Origin: Bifidobacterium tibiigranuli
GTDB taxonomy: Bacteria > Actinomycetota > Actinomycetes > Actinomycetales > Bifidobacteriaceae
DNA length: 64,000 nucleotides
Direction: 5' to 3'
Assembly (NCBI RefSeq): GCF_009371885.1
Contig: NZ_QLZA01000001.1
Coordinates: forward strand, 62,001-126,000
Positions 41,018 to 49,913 of the stretch are shown in pieces; position 1 is the first letter of the stretch; the number at the start of each line of letters is the position of its first letter. A program made the position numbers and the translations under genes. The notes beneath the pieces were generated by a model. That model worked only from the letters and a program-made list of their open reading frames with translations, ran no database searches and was not told the DNA's origin.

Positions 41018-41965
41018 ATGGTCATGAACGGCATCGACATATCGAACTACCAGACCGGCATCGATCTCGCTGCCGTGCCGTGCGATTTCGTCATCATCCT
41101 CGTGAGCGAGGACGGCGGCGTGGTCAACCCGGACTGGCGACGGCAGTGCGAGCAAGCGCTCTCGCTCGGCAAGCCGACCATGCTCTACCACTATGTCGGA
41201 GGGCACGGCGCAGTCATGGAGGCAGACGTATTCGCCAGCGCGACGAAGGACTACCGTGGCCGGGCCGCCTTCGCGGTCGACTGGGAGACCGGCAGCAACG
41301 CGGCTTGGGGCAACGAAGGGTACTGCGAGCAGCTCGTGGCCCGGCTCAAGGCCGACATCGGCAGAACCGTCGTACTCTACGGCATGGCGTCCGCCTATCC
41401 AAGGGGCGTCGCCAATAGGCAGCAGTGCCCCACATGGGTCGCCCAGTATGCAGACAAGAACCCTACGGGCTATCAGGATTCGCCATGGAATCAGGGAACG
41501 TATCAGGCCGATATCCGCCAGTACGCCTCCACCGGCCGCCTCAACGGCTGGGCGGGCAATCTCGACCTGAACAAATCATACGCGACACGAGAGCAATGGG
41601 CCCAATGGGCCGGAAACGAGGAAGAAGTGGTGAACCAGAACGACATCAACGCCATCGCCGAAGCGGTGTGGGACTTCAACCAGAACGGAGTGCTCATGCG
41701 CGACCGCGTGCAGGGCATCGACCAGGCGGCGAACCATGTGGCCGACAGCGTGTGGAACGCCGACATCAACAAGGTGAAAGCGCGCGACCGGCTCTACGGC
41801 ATGGACTCGATGCAGCTGCCCGCGCTGCGCGCGCAGGTCGCCGCCCAGGACGCCACCATCCAAGCGCTATCCAAGGCCAACGGCATTGATCCCAAAGCCG
41901 TCACTGATACGGTGACCAAGGCCGTGGCCGAGAAGCTCGCAAGCCTGAAAGTGAGCGTGGCATGA
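41018..41965 (+). CDS. Endolysin, GH25 lysozyme (muramidase)
   Basis: 315 aa. GH25 catalytic domain at residues ~1-190: GIDISNYQTGIDLAAV, a beta-barrel core, FAVDWETG with the D-x-E pair, and YASTGRLNGWAGNLDLNKSY. The remaining ~120 residues have two similar helical units (AIAEAVWDFNQNGVLMRDRV and HVADSVWNADINKVKARDRL) that may form the wall-binding domain, followed by a coiled coil. No signal peptide, so export depends on the adjacent holin. Confidence 0.93.
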   Translation: MVMNGIDISNYQTGIDLAAVPCDFVIILVSEDGGVVNPDWRRQCEQALSLGKPTMLYHYVGGHGAVMEADVFASATKDYRGRAAFAVDWETGSNAAWGNEGYCEQLVARLKADIGRTVVLYGMASAYPRGVANRQQCPTWVAQYADKNPTGYQDSPWNQGTYQADIRQYASTGRLNGWAGNLDLNKSYATREQWAQWAGNEEEVVNQNDINAIAEAVWDFNQNGVLMRDRVQGIDQAANHVADSVWNADINKVKARDRLYGMDSMQLPALRAQVAAQDATIQALSKANGIDPKAVTDTVTKAVAEKLASLKVSVA

Positions 41966-42441
41966 TGAGCGCAACGGAACAGTACGCGCCCCTGACGCAG
42001 CCCGCAGCCACGCCTACGACGCCCAGCCCGAGCGACGATCCGACCGACGACTACCTGACCACGCTCACGCCCGCCGCCGTCCCCACGGGCAACGCCACGG
42101 CAATGCCCGCAACCGGCAGCCAGAGCACGGAGCCGTCCACGATCGCGCTCAATGCCACGCCGGTGATCGAGACGACAACCGTGGCCAGTGGCTCGCTGCC
42201 CGCGGCGGATGATACGACGACAGGTTACACGCCGACGTTCGGCGCGGCGACACGCACCGTCGTGTACGTCGCGTGCGCGGTCATCGGCCTGTTCGGCCTG
42301 CTCGCCGCCATCGCATCCCTCTCCACGGGCGCCCCCGCATGGCTCACCATCGCGTCAAGCGCTCTGAGCTTCACCGCCCCCTACATCGCCAACATGTTCG
42401 GCGTGGCCTACAACCCGCTCAAAATGAGCGGCAAACAGTGA
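41962..42441 (+). CDS. Holin-like protein with long Thr/Pro-rich N-terminus
   Basis: 159 aa. The first ~90 residues are Thr-, Pro- and Ala-rich and disordered. Two membrane helices follow (TVVYVACAVIGLFGLLAAIA and LTIASSALSFTAPYIANMF) and a short polar end. A 4-bp overlap with the endolysin supports holin function. The extracellular or cytoplasmic linker is unusually long for a holin. Confidence 0.75.
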   Translation: MMSATEQYAPLTQPAATPTTPSPSDDPTDDYLTTLTPAAVPTGNATAMPATGSQSTEPSTIALNATPVIETTTVASGSLPAADDTTTGYTPTFGAATRTVVYVACAVIGLFGLLAAIASLSTGAPAWLTIASSALSFTAPYIANMFGVAYNPLKMSGKQ

Positions 42442-42478
42442 AAACATCAACTCTGAGTTGATAGTTCAGAATACAGAA

Positions 42479-42514
42479 TCGCCCTCGTCTCCATGTGGAG
42501 GCGAGGGCGATTTT
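42479..42514 (+). terminator. Strong terminator ending the late operon
   Basis: TCGCCCTCG (42479-42487) pairs with CGAGGGCGA (42502-42510), with further pairing TCTCC/GGAGG inside, followed by TTTT. It separates the rightward late genes from the leftward cargo. A smaller perfect hairpin, ATCAACTC/GAGTTGAT, lies just upstream near 42448-42464. Confidence 0.9.
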
Positions 42515-42575
42515 CCGCGTTCTAAGCAATATGTAAGAAAGCATCACGTCAGACAGACCCATCTCGAAGGTTTGT

Positions 42576-43583
42576 CTATTCGACGTTGGAAGATTGAGGC
42601 CTGTCTTTGGTTACATACCCATCTCTAAATGCTTCGACTAGTAGGACCGCTACATAGAACGCCGCTTTTGCCTTCTTCTCATTGATTGGTTCATATCTCC
42701 CCTCATCGCCATGCCTACTTGAGTGATTGTTCATCAGCGCGTGCATAAGAGGTCTTAGCATTCCGCCCTGGACCTGAAATCTTGATTCTGTCGGCTCAAT
42801 AACATAGTGCCAATTCTGATCAAACATATCGTTAGCATCACGGGACAAGGTCTGCCGAGTGCTTCTAGGTCCTATTAACGGATTGGCCAACGCTTCTACC
42901 GCTTTGATAAGATCGGCATACCCATTGTCGTAGTCTTTCTCGCGACCAAAAATCTCCGAGTATGCTTTGGCGAGCTGTTTGGACGCGAGATCACGGTGAG
43001 ATAGTGAGGTTTTTACCATTTTTTGTTGATTCGGGTCCATGCGTTCAATCAATCCCGGACGCTCAGGGTTAATACTGACTCTCCATTTCGAGCTTCCTCT
43101 ATCAAGGATGTCCTCAAGATCTTGTACACAAATATCCAATCGTTGAAGATAGGTAACAGAAGAGGAAGGCTGGAGAGATTGTGGCTGATGAGGATCCTCA
43201 TTCACTCTGTATTCGCCCCATTCGCTTACGGATAGAATCCGTATTATCTTCTCGAGAAGAAATGCAACATATTCAACGAGTAAAGGATCCCAATCTTCTT
43301 TGTGGTTTAGCAGATAGTTGCAAGTGTCTTCGATACCGCGTAAAGGCGAGAATGGGACAGTCTTCTTTACGGTTTCCTGAAATTCCAGAATCATCTCCTC
43401 TTTCTTATGGGTATCGAAGTTTTCAGGAACTAGGAACGCCGTATCCGGATCGATGCAGAGCATCATCTCTGATCGACGAATCCATGTGCACAGCGGTTGG
43501 GCAATATACTCGGGGATTTCATCCGTGAGGACGGCGTCGGTGTTAGAATTTCCAGATTTGGCTCTTGATTTCTTCCAAAGCAT
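42576..43583 (-). CDS. Abi/HEPN-like hypothetical protein, prophage cargo
   Basis: 335 aa, AT-richer than the phage core. The C-terminal half has a helical pattern of unannotated actinobacterial proteins linked with abortive infection: YADLIKAVEALANPLIGP, TLSRDANDMFDQNW, then MHALMNNHSSRHGDEGRYE and AAFYVAVLLVEAF. The R-H-G element and all-helical prediction are HEPN-like, but the RNase RxxxxH motif is not clear. Located at the right prophage end, outside the late operon, in the usual place for lysogenic-conversion genes. A role in phage defence is inference. Confidence 0.45.
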   Translation of the reverse strand: MLWKKSRAKSGNSNTDAVLTDEIPEYIAQPLCTWIRRSEMMLCIDPDTAFLVPENFDTHKKEEMILEFQETVKKTVPFSPLRGIEDTCNYLLNHKEDWDPLLVEYVAFLLEKIIRILSVSEWGEYRVNEDPHQPQSLQPSSSVTYLQRLDICVQDLEDILDRGSSKWRVSINPERPGLIERMDPNQQKMVKTSLSHRDLASKQLAKAYSEIFGREKDYDNGYADLIKAVEALANPLIGPRSTRQTLSRDANDMFDQNWHYVIEPTESRFQVQGGMLRPLMHALMNNHSSRHGDEGRYEPINEKKAKAAFYVAVLLVEAFRDGYVTKDRPQSSNVE

Positions 43584-43839
43584 AAGAGATCTCTTTTCTC
43601 TTTAACTTGTCAGACGGCGAGAAGCCGTCTCTCATCAACTATTACCTGTTTATTTCACAAGCCATTATGTTGGTTAACATGTGAAGAGTTGGAACTCTTC
43701 AATCTTTGAGGCGAAGAATCGGCATATGCACATGGTCTAAGTGCATCCATGGCGTGCGCGTCTGGAGATTTCTCAACGGGAAGTTCCAATCTCGTATCTC
43801 ATCGCCTAGGCAAATAGGGGCGAATTCCGCGTTCTCGGA

Positions 43840-45072
43840 TTACGCATGGATTCCATTTCTGTAATACTCAAAGGCAGAATCGAATGATTCGGTGAATAGT
43901 AGCTTGATTATTTCCATCGCCCGAACGAATTCGGTTTTGGAGACGCTTCTGGCGGTACTCCAGAACAAAGTTCTGTAAAGAGGAGCTCGTCGTTTCAGGA
44001 AGTCTTCCTCGTTCGACGTGTATTCATCGGAGAAGTATTTGGCAAAGGACACCGGGTCGGATTCACTTGAGTTGAATGCCGCCAGCTTAGCTGACAGATC
44101 ACACAGCTGCTGTGCCCTTGACAAGGCGTTGACCGAGAAGTACTCCGGGGAATGCAACGCCATGCCGAACAGAAGTTTAACCATCCGCTTGCTTATCCTG
44201 GTCTTCTGTATCGCCGTTGGCATCTCCGCTATCTGGACGATGCCCTGATCCAGGTTGTTGATGACCTGTATCTGCTCATCAGAGAGGCCATCGGCGTTGG
44301 CAACGAAATCGATCACCTTCTGGTCGGCTGAATTGAGTTGGATCTTGTCGAACCACATGCCCAGCACCGAGTAGTAGATCTTCTCCAGTTCGGCTCGTTT
44401 GAACGACTGGCAGTTCACGTTCTCAAGGAACTGCTGTGCCGGCAGCCCGGAGAAGTAGACACTCATGGGGTTGTCCGGCAGCGAGTTGATTATCTCACCG
44501 GCTCTGAGTTTCTCCTGATTCTGCAATACCTTAAAGTAATCCCGGATCTGTGCAGGATCGGCCGCCTGCATCGTATATACGGGGATGCTGTAGGCGTTGA
44601 TGTTCATCTGGATACTTGCGGGCAGGTCTTTGTAGGAAAGACGTCGGGCCCTTTCCATCTTCGCGATCCCCGCCGGATCGGAATCGCCGACGATGCCCCT
44701 GATGACGTCCTTGGCCTGGTCGGAGATCTTGGAACTGAGTTTGAACCATCGGTCGCTGTCGGCGATATACTGCTCGACATTGCCACACTCGACGAAGCGG
44801 AGGATGGTGGTCAGTCGCTGTTTCCCGTCCACGAGCTCTTGCCTGGCGTTCTTCGCGTTCGGTTCGTTGAGGTTGTTGATGACGATATTGCCGATTGGAT
44901 AGTTGAGGATGATGCTGAAGATCAACTGGTCCTTATACTGATCGGTCCAGATGTACCCACGTTGGTAGTCCGGCGATATGTCCAGACCGTTCGTCCGCGC
45001 GTTCTTGATGGATGACAGTATCGACAGCATCGGCAGAGCCGATGGCGTGATGTTGAGGCGGGCGAATACCAT
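43840..45072 (-). CDS. DUF262 (GmrS/ParB-like) domain protein, prophage cargo
   Basis: 410 aa. N-terminal DUF262 signature: PDYQRGYIWTDQYKDQLIFS, then VDGKQRLTTILRFVE (the DGQQRLTT-type motif), later RDYFKVLQNQEKLRAGEIIN. DUF262 is the nucleotide-hydrolysing, ParB-like half of GmrSD-type modified-DNA restriction systems and occurs in several other defence loci. The DUF1524 HNH half is absent here, and the C-terminus is helical. It lies 256 bp upstream of the Abi-like gene on the same strand; the gap holds AT-rich sequence and a hairpin GACGGC/GCCGTC near 43613-43629. Confidence 0.75.
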   Translation of the reverse strand: MVFARLNITPSALPMLSILSSIKNARTNGLDISPDYQRGYIWTDQYKDQLIFSIILNYPIGNIVINNLNEPNAKNARQELVDGKQRLTTILRFVECGNVEQYIADSDRWFKLSSKISDQAKDVIRGIVGDSDPAGIAKMERARRLSYKDLPASIQMNINAYSIPVYTMQAADPAQIRDYFKVLQNQEKLRAGEIINSLPDNPMSVYFSGLPAQQFLENVNCQSFKRAELEKIYYSVLGMWFDKIQLNSADQKVIDFVANADGLSDEQIQVINNLDQGIVQIAEMPTAIQKTRISKRMVKLLFGMALHSPEYFSVNALSRAQQLCDLSAKLAAFNSSESDPVSFAKYFSDEYTSNEEDFLKRRAPLYRTLFWSTARSVSKTEFVRAMEIIKLLFTESFDSAFEYYRNGIHA

Positions 45073-45274
45073 GATGACCTTAGATTCTACGAGTTGTGTC
45101 CGATTACTTCGCTAACTATACCACAACTTATAGAATATACGGGATTGTTCGAGTATTTCGAGAATATTCGTCTAATTTAGTTAGATTCTAAATATATTTA
45201 CATAAAGTAGGAAGTCTCTCATATTGCAGAAACGCCTATTCGATTTCTCCCTTCGACCCATTCATATAATAGAT

Positions 45275-45466
45275 TCACCGCCTAGTTTGTATCCATCCAT
45301 GTGACGTGCCAGCGCAGCGCCAGGGCGCTACAGGGTCTCGCCGATCGACGTGTCTCATCCCATGTATTTCCCGTACCCGCTCGGTCTTGATAAGCCGCGC
45401 TGACTCAACGTGCAACGCCATCCATATTTTGCCGTACGTTTCTGGAGTCAGCAGCCCCTCGCGCAC
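45275..45466 (-). CDS. Short hypothetical ORF, possibly a remnant
   Basis: 63 aa from GTG 45466. The first half (REGLLTPETYGKIWMALHVE, SARLIKTERVREIHG) is protein-like, the second half is not, which suggests a truncated gene. Lies downstream of the 55-aa gene at 45517 on the same strand. The AT-rich stretch 45073-45274 between it and DUF262 likely carries the DUF262 promoter. Confidence 0.25.
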   Translation of the reverse strand: MREGLLTPETYGKIWMALHVESARLIKTERVREIHGMRHVDRRDPVAPWRCAGTSHGWIQTRR

Positions 45467-45516
45467 CAGTCTCTGCGATCCCTGACGTTTTCAACCCCAA
45501 AAGCTATACCGGCGTC

Positions 45517-45684
45517 CTAATCGTCATCGCGCATCAGCCGTACGATCCGCGAAAGCTGCTCATGTTCCAACGCTCCCTGCGTCCACAGGTCGAGCGCGAA
45601 CCGCTCCAGGGGCCAACGCGGGTCAGGACGCGGGCCAGCCTCGTCGAATGCGTCACGCAGCAGCTTGTGAATATCCTCGGCCAT
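45517..45684 (-). CDS. 55-aa hypothetical protein near attR
   Basis: ATG at 45684 on the minus strand. The product (MAEDIHKLLRDAFDEAGPRP, WPLERFALDLWTQGALEHEQ, LSRIVRLMRDDD) is acidic and helical, with a clean protein composition. The last gene before attR. It resembles a small antitoxin or regulator in size, but no family is recognised. Confidence 0.5.
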   Translation of the reverse strand: MAEDIHKLLRDAFDEAGPRPDPRWPLERFALDLWTQGALEHEQLSRIVRLMRDDD

Positions 45685-45718
45685 GGAACCAGCGTATCCG
45701 ATGGCGTCCGAATCCGGT

Positions 45719-45809
45719 AATCACTGTAAATAACTGGCAATCATCGTGAGCACATTTTGAGCGCAGGATTAAATTATAAACAGTGATTTTCAGTGATTAG
45801 GAGTGATGA
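45719..45809. repeat. CAGTGATT repeats next to attR, possible integrase arm sites
   Basis: AATCACTG at 45719-45726, CAGTGATT at 45781-45788 and 45791-45798, and AGTGATGA at 45802-45809. One inverted and two direct copies, plus a variant, lie within ~180 bp of the core, as arm-type sites of tyrosine integrases do. Confidence 0.4.
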
Positions 45810-45902
45810 CGAAAAGAGCAGTAGACCGCCCGAAAGCACAAGCGCGAGTAGGCATATGCCAACTTACGCAACTGTTGTCGACGACGGTCAAAAACACCCA
45901 CG

Positions 45903-45928
45903 GTGGGTTCGAGTCCCACCGGGGGTAC
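45903..45928 (+). repeat. attR core (26-bp direct repeat)
   Basis: An exact copy of 2483-2508, comprising the T-arm and 3' acceptor strand of tRNA-Leu without the rest of the tRNA. It marks the right end of the prophage; the host macB-like gene ends 23 bp further on. Confidence 0.93.
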
Positions 45929-45950
45929 TTTTCCAATACAATGTCCGCAC

Positions 45951-47177
45951 CTACTGATGCCGCAGGGCGTCAACTGGGTCGAGGCGGGCGGCTCGGCGGG
46001 CGGGGTAGTAGCCGAAAAGGACGCCGACGGCGATGCAGATGCCGACTGCGAGCATGACCGACTGCGCGGAAGCCGAGGGGGCAATGGCCATGCCGCCCAC
46101 CATGCCACCGACTAGGCCGGACAGTGACATCGATAGGCCGTAGCCGAGCACAGTGCCGATGAGGCCGCCCATCACGGTGATGGCGATGGCCTCGGCGAGG
46201 AACTGGGCGGTCACGTCATGGCGGGTTGCGCCTAGAGCGCGGCGCAGTCCGATTTCGCGGATGCGTTCAGTCACATTGGTCAGCATCATGTTCATGATGT
46301 CGATGCCGCCCACGAGCAGCGAGATACCGGCCACGGCTCCTGCGAGTAGCTGGAAGGCACCCATGAAGCTGCTCATCTGGTCGATCACGGACTGCGCGCT
46401 GGACACCGACAGCTCCTGATCGATCTGGTCGGCAGGTATCCGAAGGATTCTCGCGGCGGTGGTCTTGCTCTGCTCAGTGAGCTTCGCAACGTCGACGCCT
46501 TACTTGGCCAGCCCGAAAATCTGCTGATAGCCGGTGCCGGAGCTCGCGAACCGCAGCGACACGGCGGAGACAGGCATATAGATGTTCAGACTGCCGTTGC
46601 CGCCTCCGCCACCCATCAGCGCCGAGTTTTCGACGACGCCCACTACGGTCGCTTCGGTGCCGTCCAAGGTCACGATCTTGCCCACCGGATTCGCATCCGC
46701 GCTGCTGAAAAGCTTCTGTACAGCCTGACTGTCGAGAATCACCGACATCGAGCCCTCGGCGGACTCGCCTTGGGTGAATGCCCGTCCTTGCGCTATTTTC
46801 AGGCCTGAGACATCGAAGTAGTGCTCATCGACGCCGGTTATGGACGCTGAAAGCTTCTCGGTCGTGGTCGGCGTCGCGATTTCCTGCGCTGAGCCGTAGT
46901 TCGATGGGGAGAGGTACTCGTAGTCGGGCAGCTGCTCACGCATCGCAGCCAGCTGATCATCGCTGACGCCAGCGCCGTTATAGGGATAGATGCTGATTGC
47001 GCGCGCCGCATTCATGTCCATTTCGCTCACCAGCGCATCGCGGATTCCGCCGACCAGCGAGGTCATGGTGATGACTGCGGTGATGCCGATGACGATGCCG
47101 AGTATCGTCAGGGCGCTTTTGCCCTTGTTGGCTTTGAGCGCGGAGCCGGTCTCCGCTATAAGATCACGAGCCTTCAT
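45951..47177 (-). pseudogene. MacB-type ABC transporter permease, interrupted by an in-frame stop
   Basis: The N-terminal part (47177-46500, 225 aa) has the first membrane helix (SALTILGIVIGITAVITMTS) and the MacB periplasmic core. It ends with TAA at 46500-46502 (minus strand). The same frame then continues without another stop (GVDVAKLTEQSKTTAARILR) through the last three helices (LLAGAVAGISLLVGGIDIMN) to 45951. Read through, it would be a normal ~408-aa MacB/FtsX permease. A single nonsense change is the simplest explanation; a sequencing error is possible. Confidence 0.85.
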
Positions 47178-47944
47178 CGGTACACCCCTTCACGCAGCAC
47201 GCCGTCACGCATATGCAGGCAGCGGTCGGTGCGGGCGGCGACCTCGGGGCTATGCGTGATGAGCACGATGGTTTTGCCCGCATCGTGCAGCCGTTCGAAG
47301 GTGCGCATCACGGCCTCGCCCGTTTTGGAATCGAGGTTGCCAGTCGGCTCGTCGCCCAGAATGAGCGGCGGATTGCGCACCAGCGCCCTGGCGATGGCCA
47401 CGCGCTGCATCTGGCCGCCGGAGAGTTCATTGGTTTTGCGGTCGAAGAGCATCGGGCTCAACGCCACCGAGCGCAGCGCCTCGATGGCACGCGCCTCGCG
47501 CTGGCGCACCGGGCAGTCGGAGTAGGCCAGCGGCAGCATCACATTGCGCAGCACGCTGGTGCGCGGCAGCAGATTGAAGGACTGGAATACGAAGCCGATG
47601 AGCCGCCCGCGCAGGTCGGAGCGCTCGTCGTCGCTCAAGTCGTGCACGTCCATGCCGCAGAGCCGGTAGCTGCCCGAGGATGGCTGGTCGAGCAGCCCCA
47701 ACGTGTTCATCAGCGTGGACTTTCCCGAGCCGCTTGGCCCCATGATTGCCAGAAATTCGCCTTCGCGCACGTTTAGCGACACGCCTTTGAGCACATGCGT
47801 GAAGGTCTCTCCGGTTTCGAAGATGCGGTTGATGCTATGGGTCTCGATGATTGCAGCGCTGGTCGATGGGCGCTGCGAGGTGGCAGTCGGGTCGGCACTA
47901 ACAGGCTCTGTCTTGGCACGGGATCGAATATGAAGCAGTGACAT
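47174..47944 (-). CDS. ABC transporter ATP-binding protein (MacB/LolD type)
   Basis: 256 aa. Walker A GPSGSGKSTLMN, signature LSGGQMQRVAIARAL, Walker B LILGDEPTGNLDSKTG, and switch His in IVLITHSPE. The first ~35 residues are extra and low in complexity. Overlaps the permease gene by 4 bp. The ATPase looks intact although its permease and adaptor partners are broken. Confidence 0.92.
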   Translation of the reverse strand: MSLLHIRSRAKTEPVSADPTATSQRPSTSAAIIETHSINRIFETGETFTHVLKGVSLNVREGEFLAIMGPSGSGKSTLMNTLGLLDQPSSGSYRLCGMDVHDLSDDERSDLRGRLIGFVFQSFNLLPRTSVLRNVMLPLAYSDCPVRQREARAIEALRSVALSPMLFDRKTNELSGGQMQRVAIARALVRNPPLILGDEPTGNLDSKTGEAVMRTFERLHDAGKTIVLITHSPEVAARTDRCLHMRDGVLREGVYR

Positions 47945-47946
47945 GG

Positions 47947-49585
47947 CTACCGCACCTTCTCGAGCGGAGCTTCGGACGCGCTGCTTACGGTCGCAGACCC
48001 ATCAGTACCGGACGAGCCTTCTGCAGCGCTCGCGCTGCCGGACGCGACGACCTTATCGCCTTTCTTGAGGTCGCCATCGACCGCGGCCTTGGTGCTGTTC
48101 TTGTCTTTGACCTTGACGTTCACCCGTTTCGACTCGTGGGTGTCGGCATTGGTTTCGAGCATCACGTAGCTTTCACCCTTGCCATCGTCCGTGATGGCGG
48201 AAATCGGCACCATTAGCGTGTCGTCAATGCGCTTCGTGGTGATTTTCACGTTGGCGGTCATGCCCGGTTTCAGCCGTGGGTCGGGGGAGGGTATCACCAA
48301 GCGCACTGCATACCCGGTGCTGCCCGAGCCTTGGGAGCCTGCGCCCGTCGCCAAATTTGCAGAATCGCCTTGGGAAGCGGAAGTGGTGCTGGCTATGGTG
48401 TCGACCGTCGCATCGAGCGTGAGGCCAGGGACGGCGGAGAAAGTGACTTTGGCTGCCTGGTCCTTGGCGATTTTGGTGATGTCAAGCTCGTTGACGTTGA
48501 CATTGACCTTCATGCGTGACAGGTCGGATATCTGGCATAGCGGCTTGCCGCTTCCCGAGGCCGATGCGGTGCCGGCGGCGGAAACGGCCGTGCCTGGGAC
48601 CGCGCTCATGGTCAGAATCGTGCCGGCGACAGGAGCCGTCACCGTGCGTTTGCCAAGCTGGGCAGCCGCCTGATCATAGGTGGCCTGCGCCTGCTGCACG
48701 GCGATTTGCGCGCTGTTCACTCCGCTCTGTGCGGCGGGCAGCTGCTCGCCGCACAGCCGAAGCCGCAGCATCACCCTGAGCGCCGCCCTGCCGTCGCGCG
48801 TTCGCGATGCTGGTGTTGATCTGATTGACCTGAGCTTGTGCACCGTTGAGACTCGATTGTGCGGCGCGCAGCGCGAGGTCGGCTTGGTTCGCATCCTGAT
48901 CGAGCTTGTCGTTGTTGATGGTGAACAGCACGTCCCCGGCGTTGACATTCGCGCCTTCCTGCACTTTCACCTCGCCGATGGTGCCGTCGACTTCCGGCGC
49001 GACGACGGTCGAGGAAATGGGCTCGATGGATCCGGTGGAGTTGACCTGATCGATGAAGAGTCCCTGCTCGACCGCTGCCGTGGGAGCGGCAGATGCTCCG
49101 CTTCCTGCTGCTGGCCGCAATGCGTTGTAGACGATGAAGCTGAGCACCAGCGCCGCGATGACGACGGCTATGATGATGCGGCGGATCAGGCGCTTTTTCT
49201 TGCGTGCCTTGCGCTCCTGCATGAGCCTGCCGAATTCGGCGCTTTCAGTGCCCTCAAGGTTTTCTGAGGATTCGGACAGCACGCCGGTGACATCGGATTG
49301 CGCGCCAGCGTTGCCCGATTCAAGTCCAACCACTGGTTGCATCTGGCGTGTCGTTTCCCCGGGTTCCTGCTCCTGAGCATCCTGCTTCTGAACACCCTGC
49401 TCCTGAACAAAATCGATGAGCTGCATCTCTTCCGACTGAACTCTTTGGAATCGTGCGTTTGACGATTGCGCCCCCTGCTGCTGTGCTCCTTGAGATTCCG
49501 TCTCCGCCCCCTGCGACTGCGCGGCATCCTCGCCGTCAGCCTGTGGAACCGGCGTCCATTCGTGGTCAGGCCTTGCATCTTGCAT
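47947..49585 (-). pseudogene. MacA/HlyD-type efflux adaptor, frameshifted
   Basis: ATG 49585 follows GGAAAGG. The first frame encodes a Gln-rich cytoplasmic segment, a membrane helix (IIIAVVIAALVLSFIVYNAL), a lipoyl half (VVAPEVDGTIGEVKVQEGAN) and the first hairpin helix. Around 48740-48780 the frame changes, and the second frame continues with GEQLPAAQSGVNSAQIAVQQ, the second lipoyl half (RTVTAPVAGTILTMSAVPG) and the beta-barrel to 47947. Joined, this is a full-length adaptor; as it stands the product is cut at the hairpin. Confidence 0.85.
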
Positions 49586-49913
49586 TGATATGTTCCTTTC
49601 CCTAGCGGGCACGGCGCGGGAGGCATCCTTGGCTTCTCCAAGCGCTCTGCCGTCGTCTGACACTCAACACATCTGTGTGCCAGAAAACCGCAAAACGCCA
49701 GAACGCCCCATTGACTGTGCAGGCGCATGCCGAATATCCGTTCACCATTCATTCCAGTACATCGCCCGCTGTCATGGTATCGGGGAACACCCTGAATTTC
49801 CCCTGAATGTCCCCATAAGTGGGGACAGCTGCGCATGGGAATGCGCATTTTCATGTGGGCATAGGCTCTGATCAGTGGAAACCGGATCGTGAGCGCTGCC
49901 TGAGATGTTACAG
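49586..49913. other. Intergenic region between macA-like and rpiR-like genes
   Basis: 328 bp with no gene. It should contain the promoter of the efflux operon. Inverted repeats are visible at 49808-49827 (TGTCCCCA/TGGGGACA) and next to it around 49830-49845 (GCGCAT/ATGCGC), either regulator sites or the terminator of the rpiR gene. Confidence 0.5.

Larger units (their letters stand above)
2483..45928. mobile_element. Integrated siphovirus-type prophage (~43.4 kb)
   Basis: The element is bounded by 26-bp repeats in tRNA-Leu and contains integrase, repressor/Cro switch, SSB and replication initiator, HNH, both terminase subunits, portal, protease, HK97-type capsid, connectors, tail tube, frameshifted chaperone, tape measure, baseplate, fibre, GH25 endolysin and holin in canonical order. 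No essential module is visibly broken, so the prophage may be inducible. Cargo genes of lower GC sit at both ends. Confidence 0.95.

Noticed and set aside
45903..45928. Second tRNA-Leu at the right end
   Set aside because: Only the T-arm and 3' acceptor strand are present; it is the attR core, not a gene.
45797..46108. 103-aa frame spanning attR
   Set aside because: Crosses the attachment core and the end of the permease gene out of frame; composition is shadow-like.
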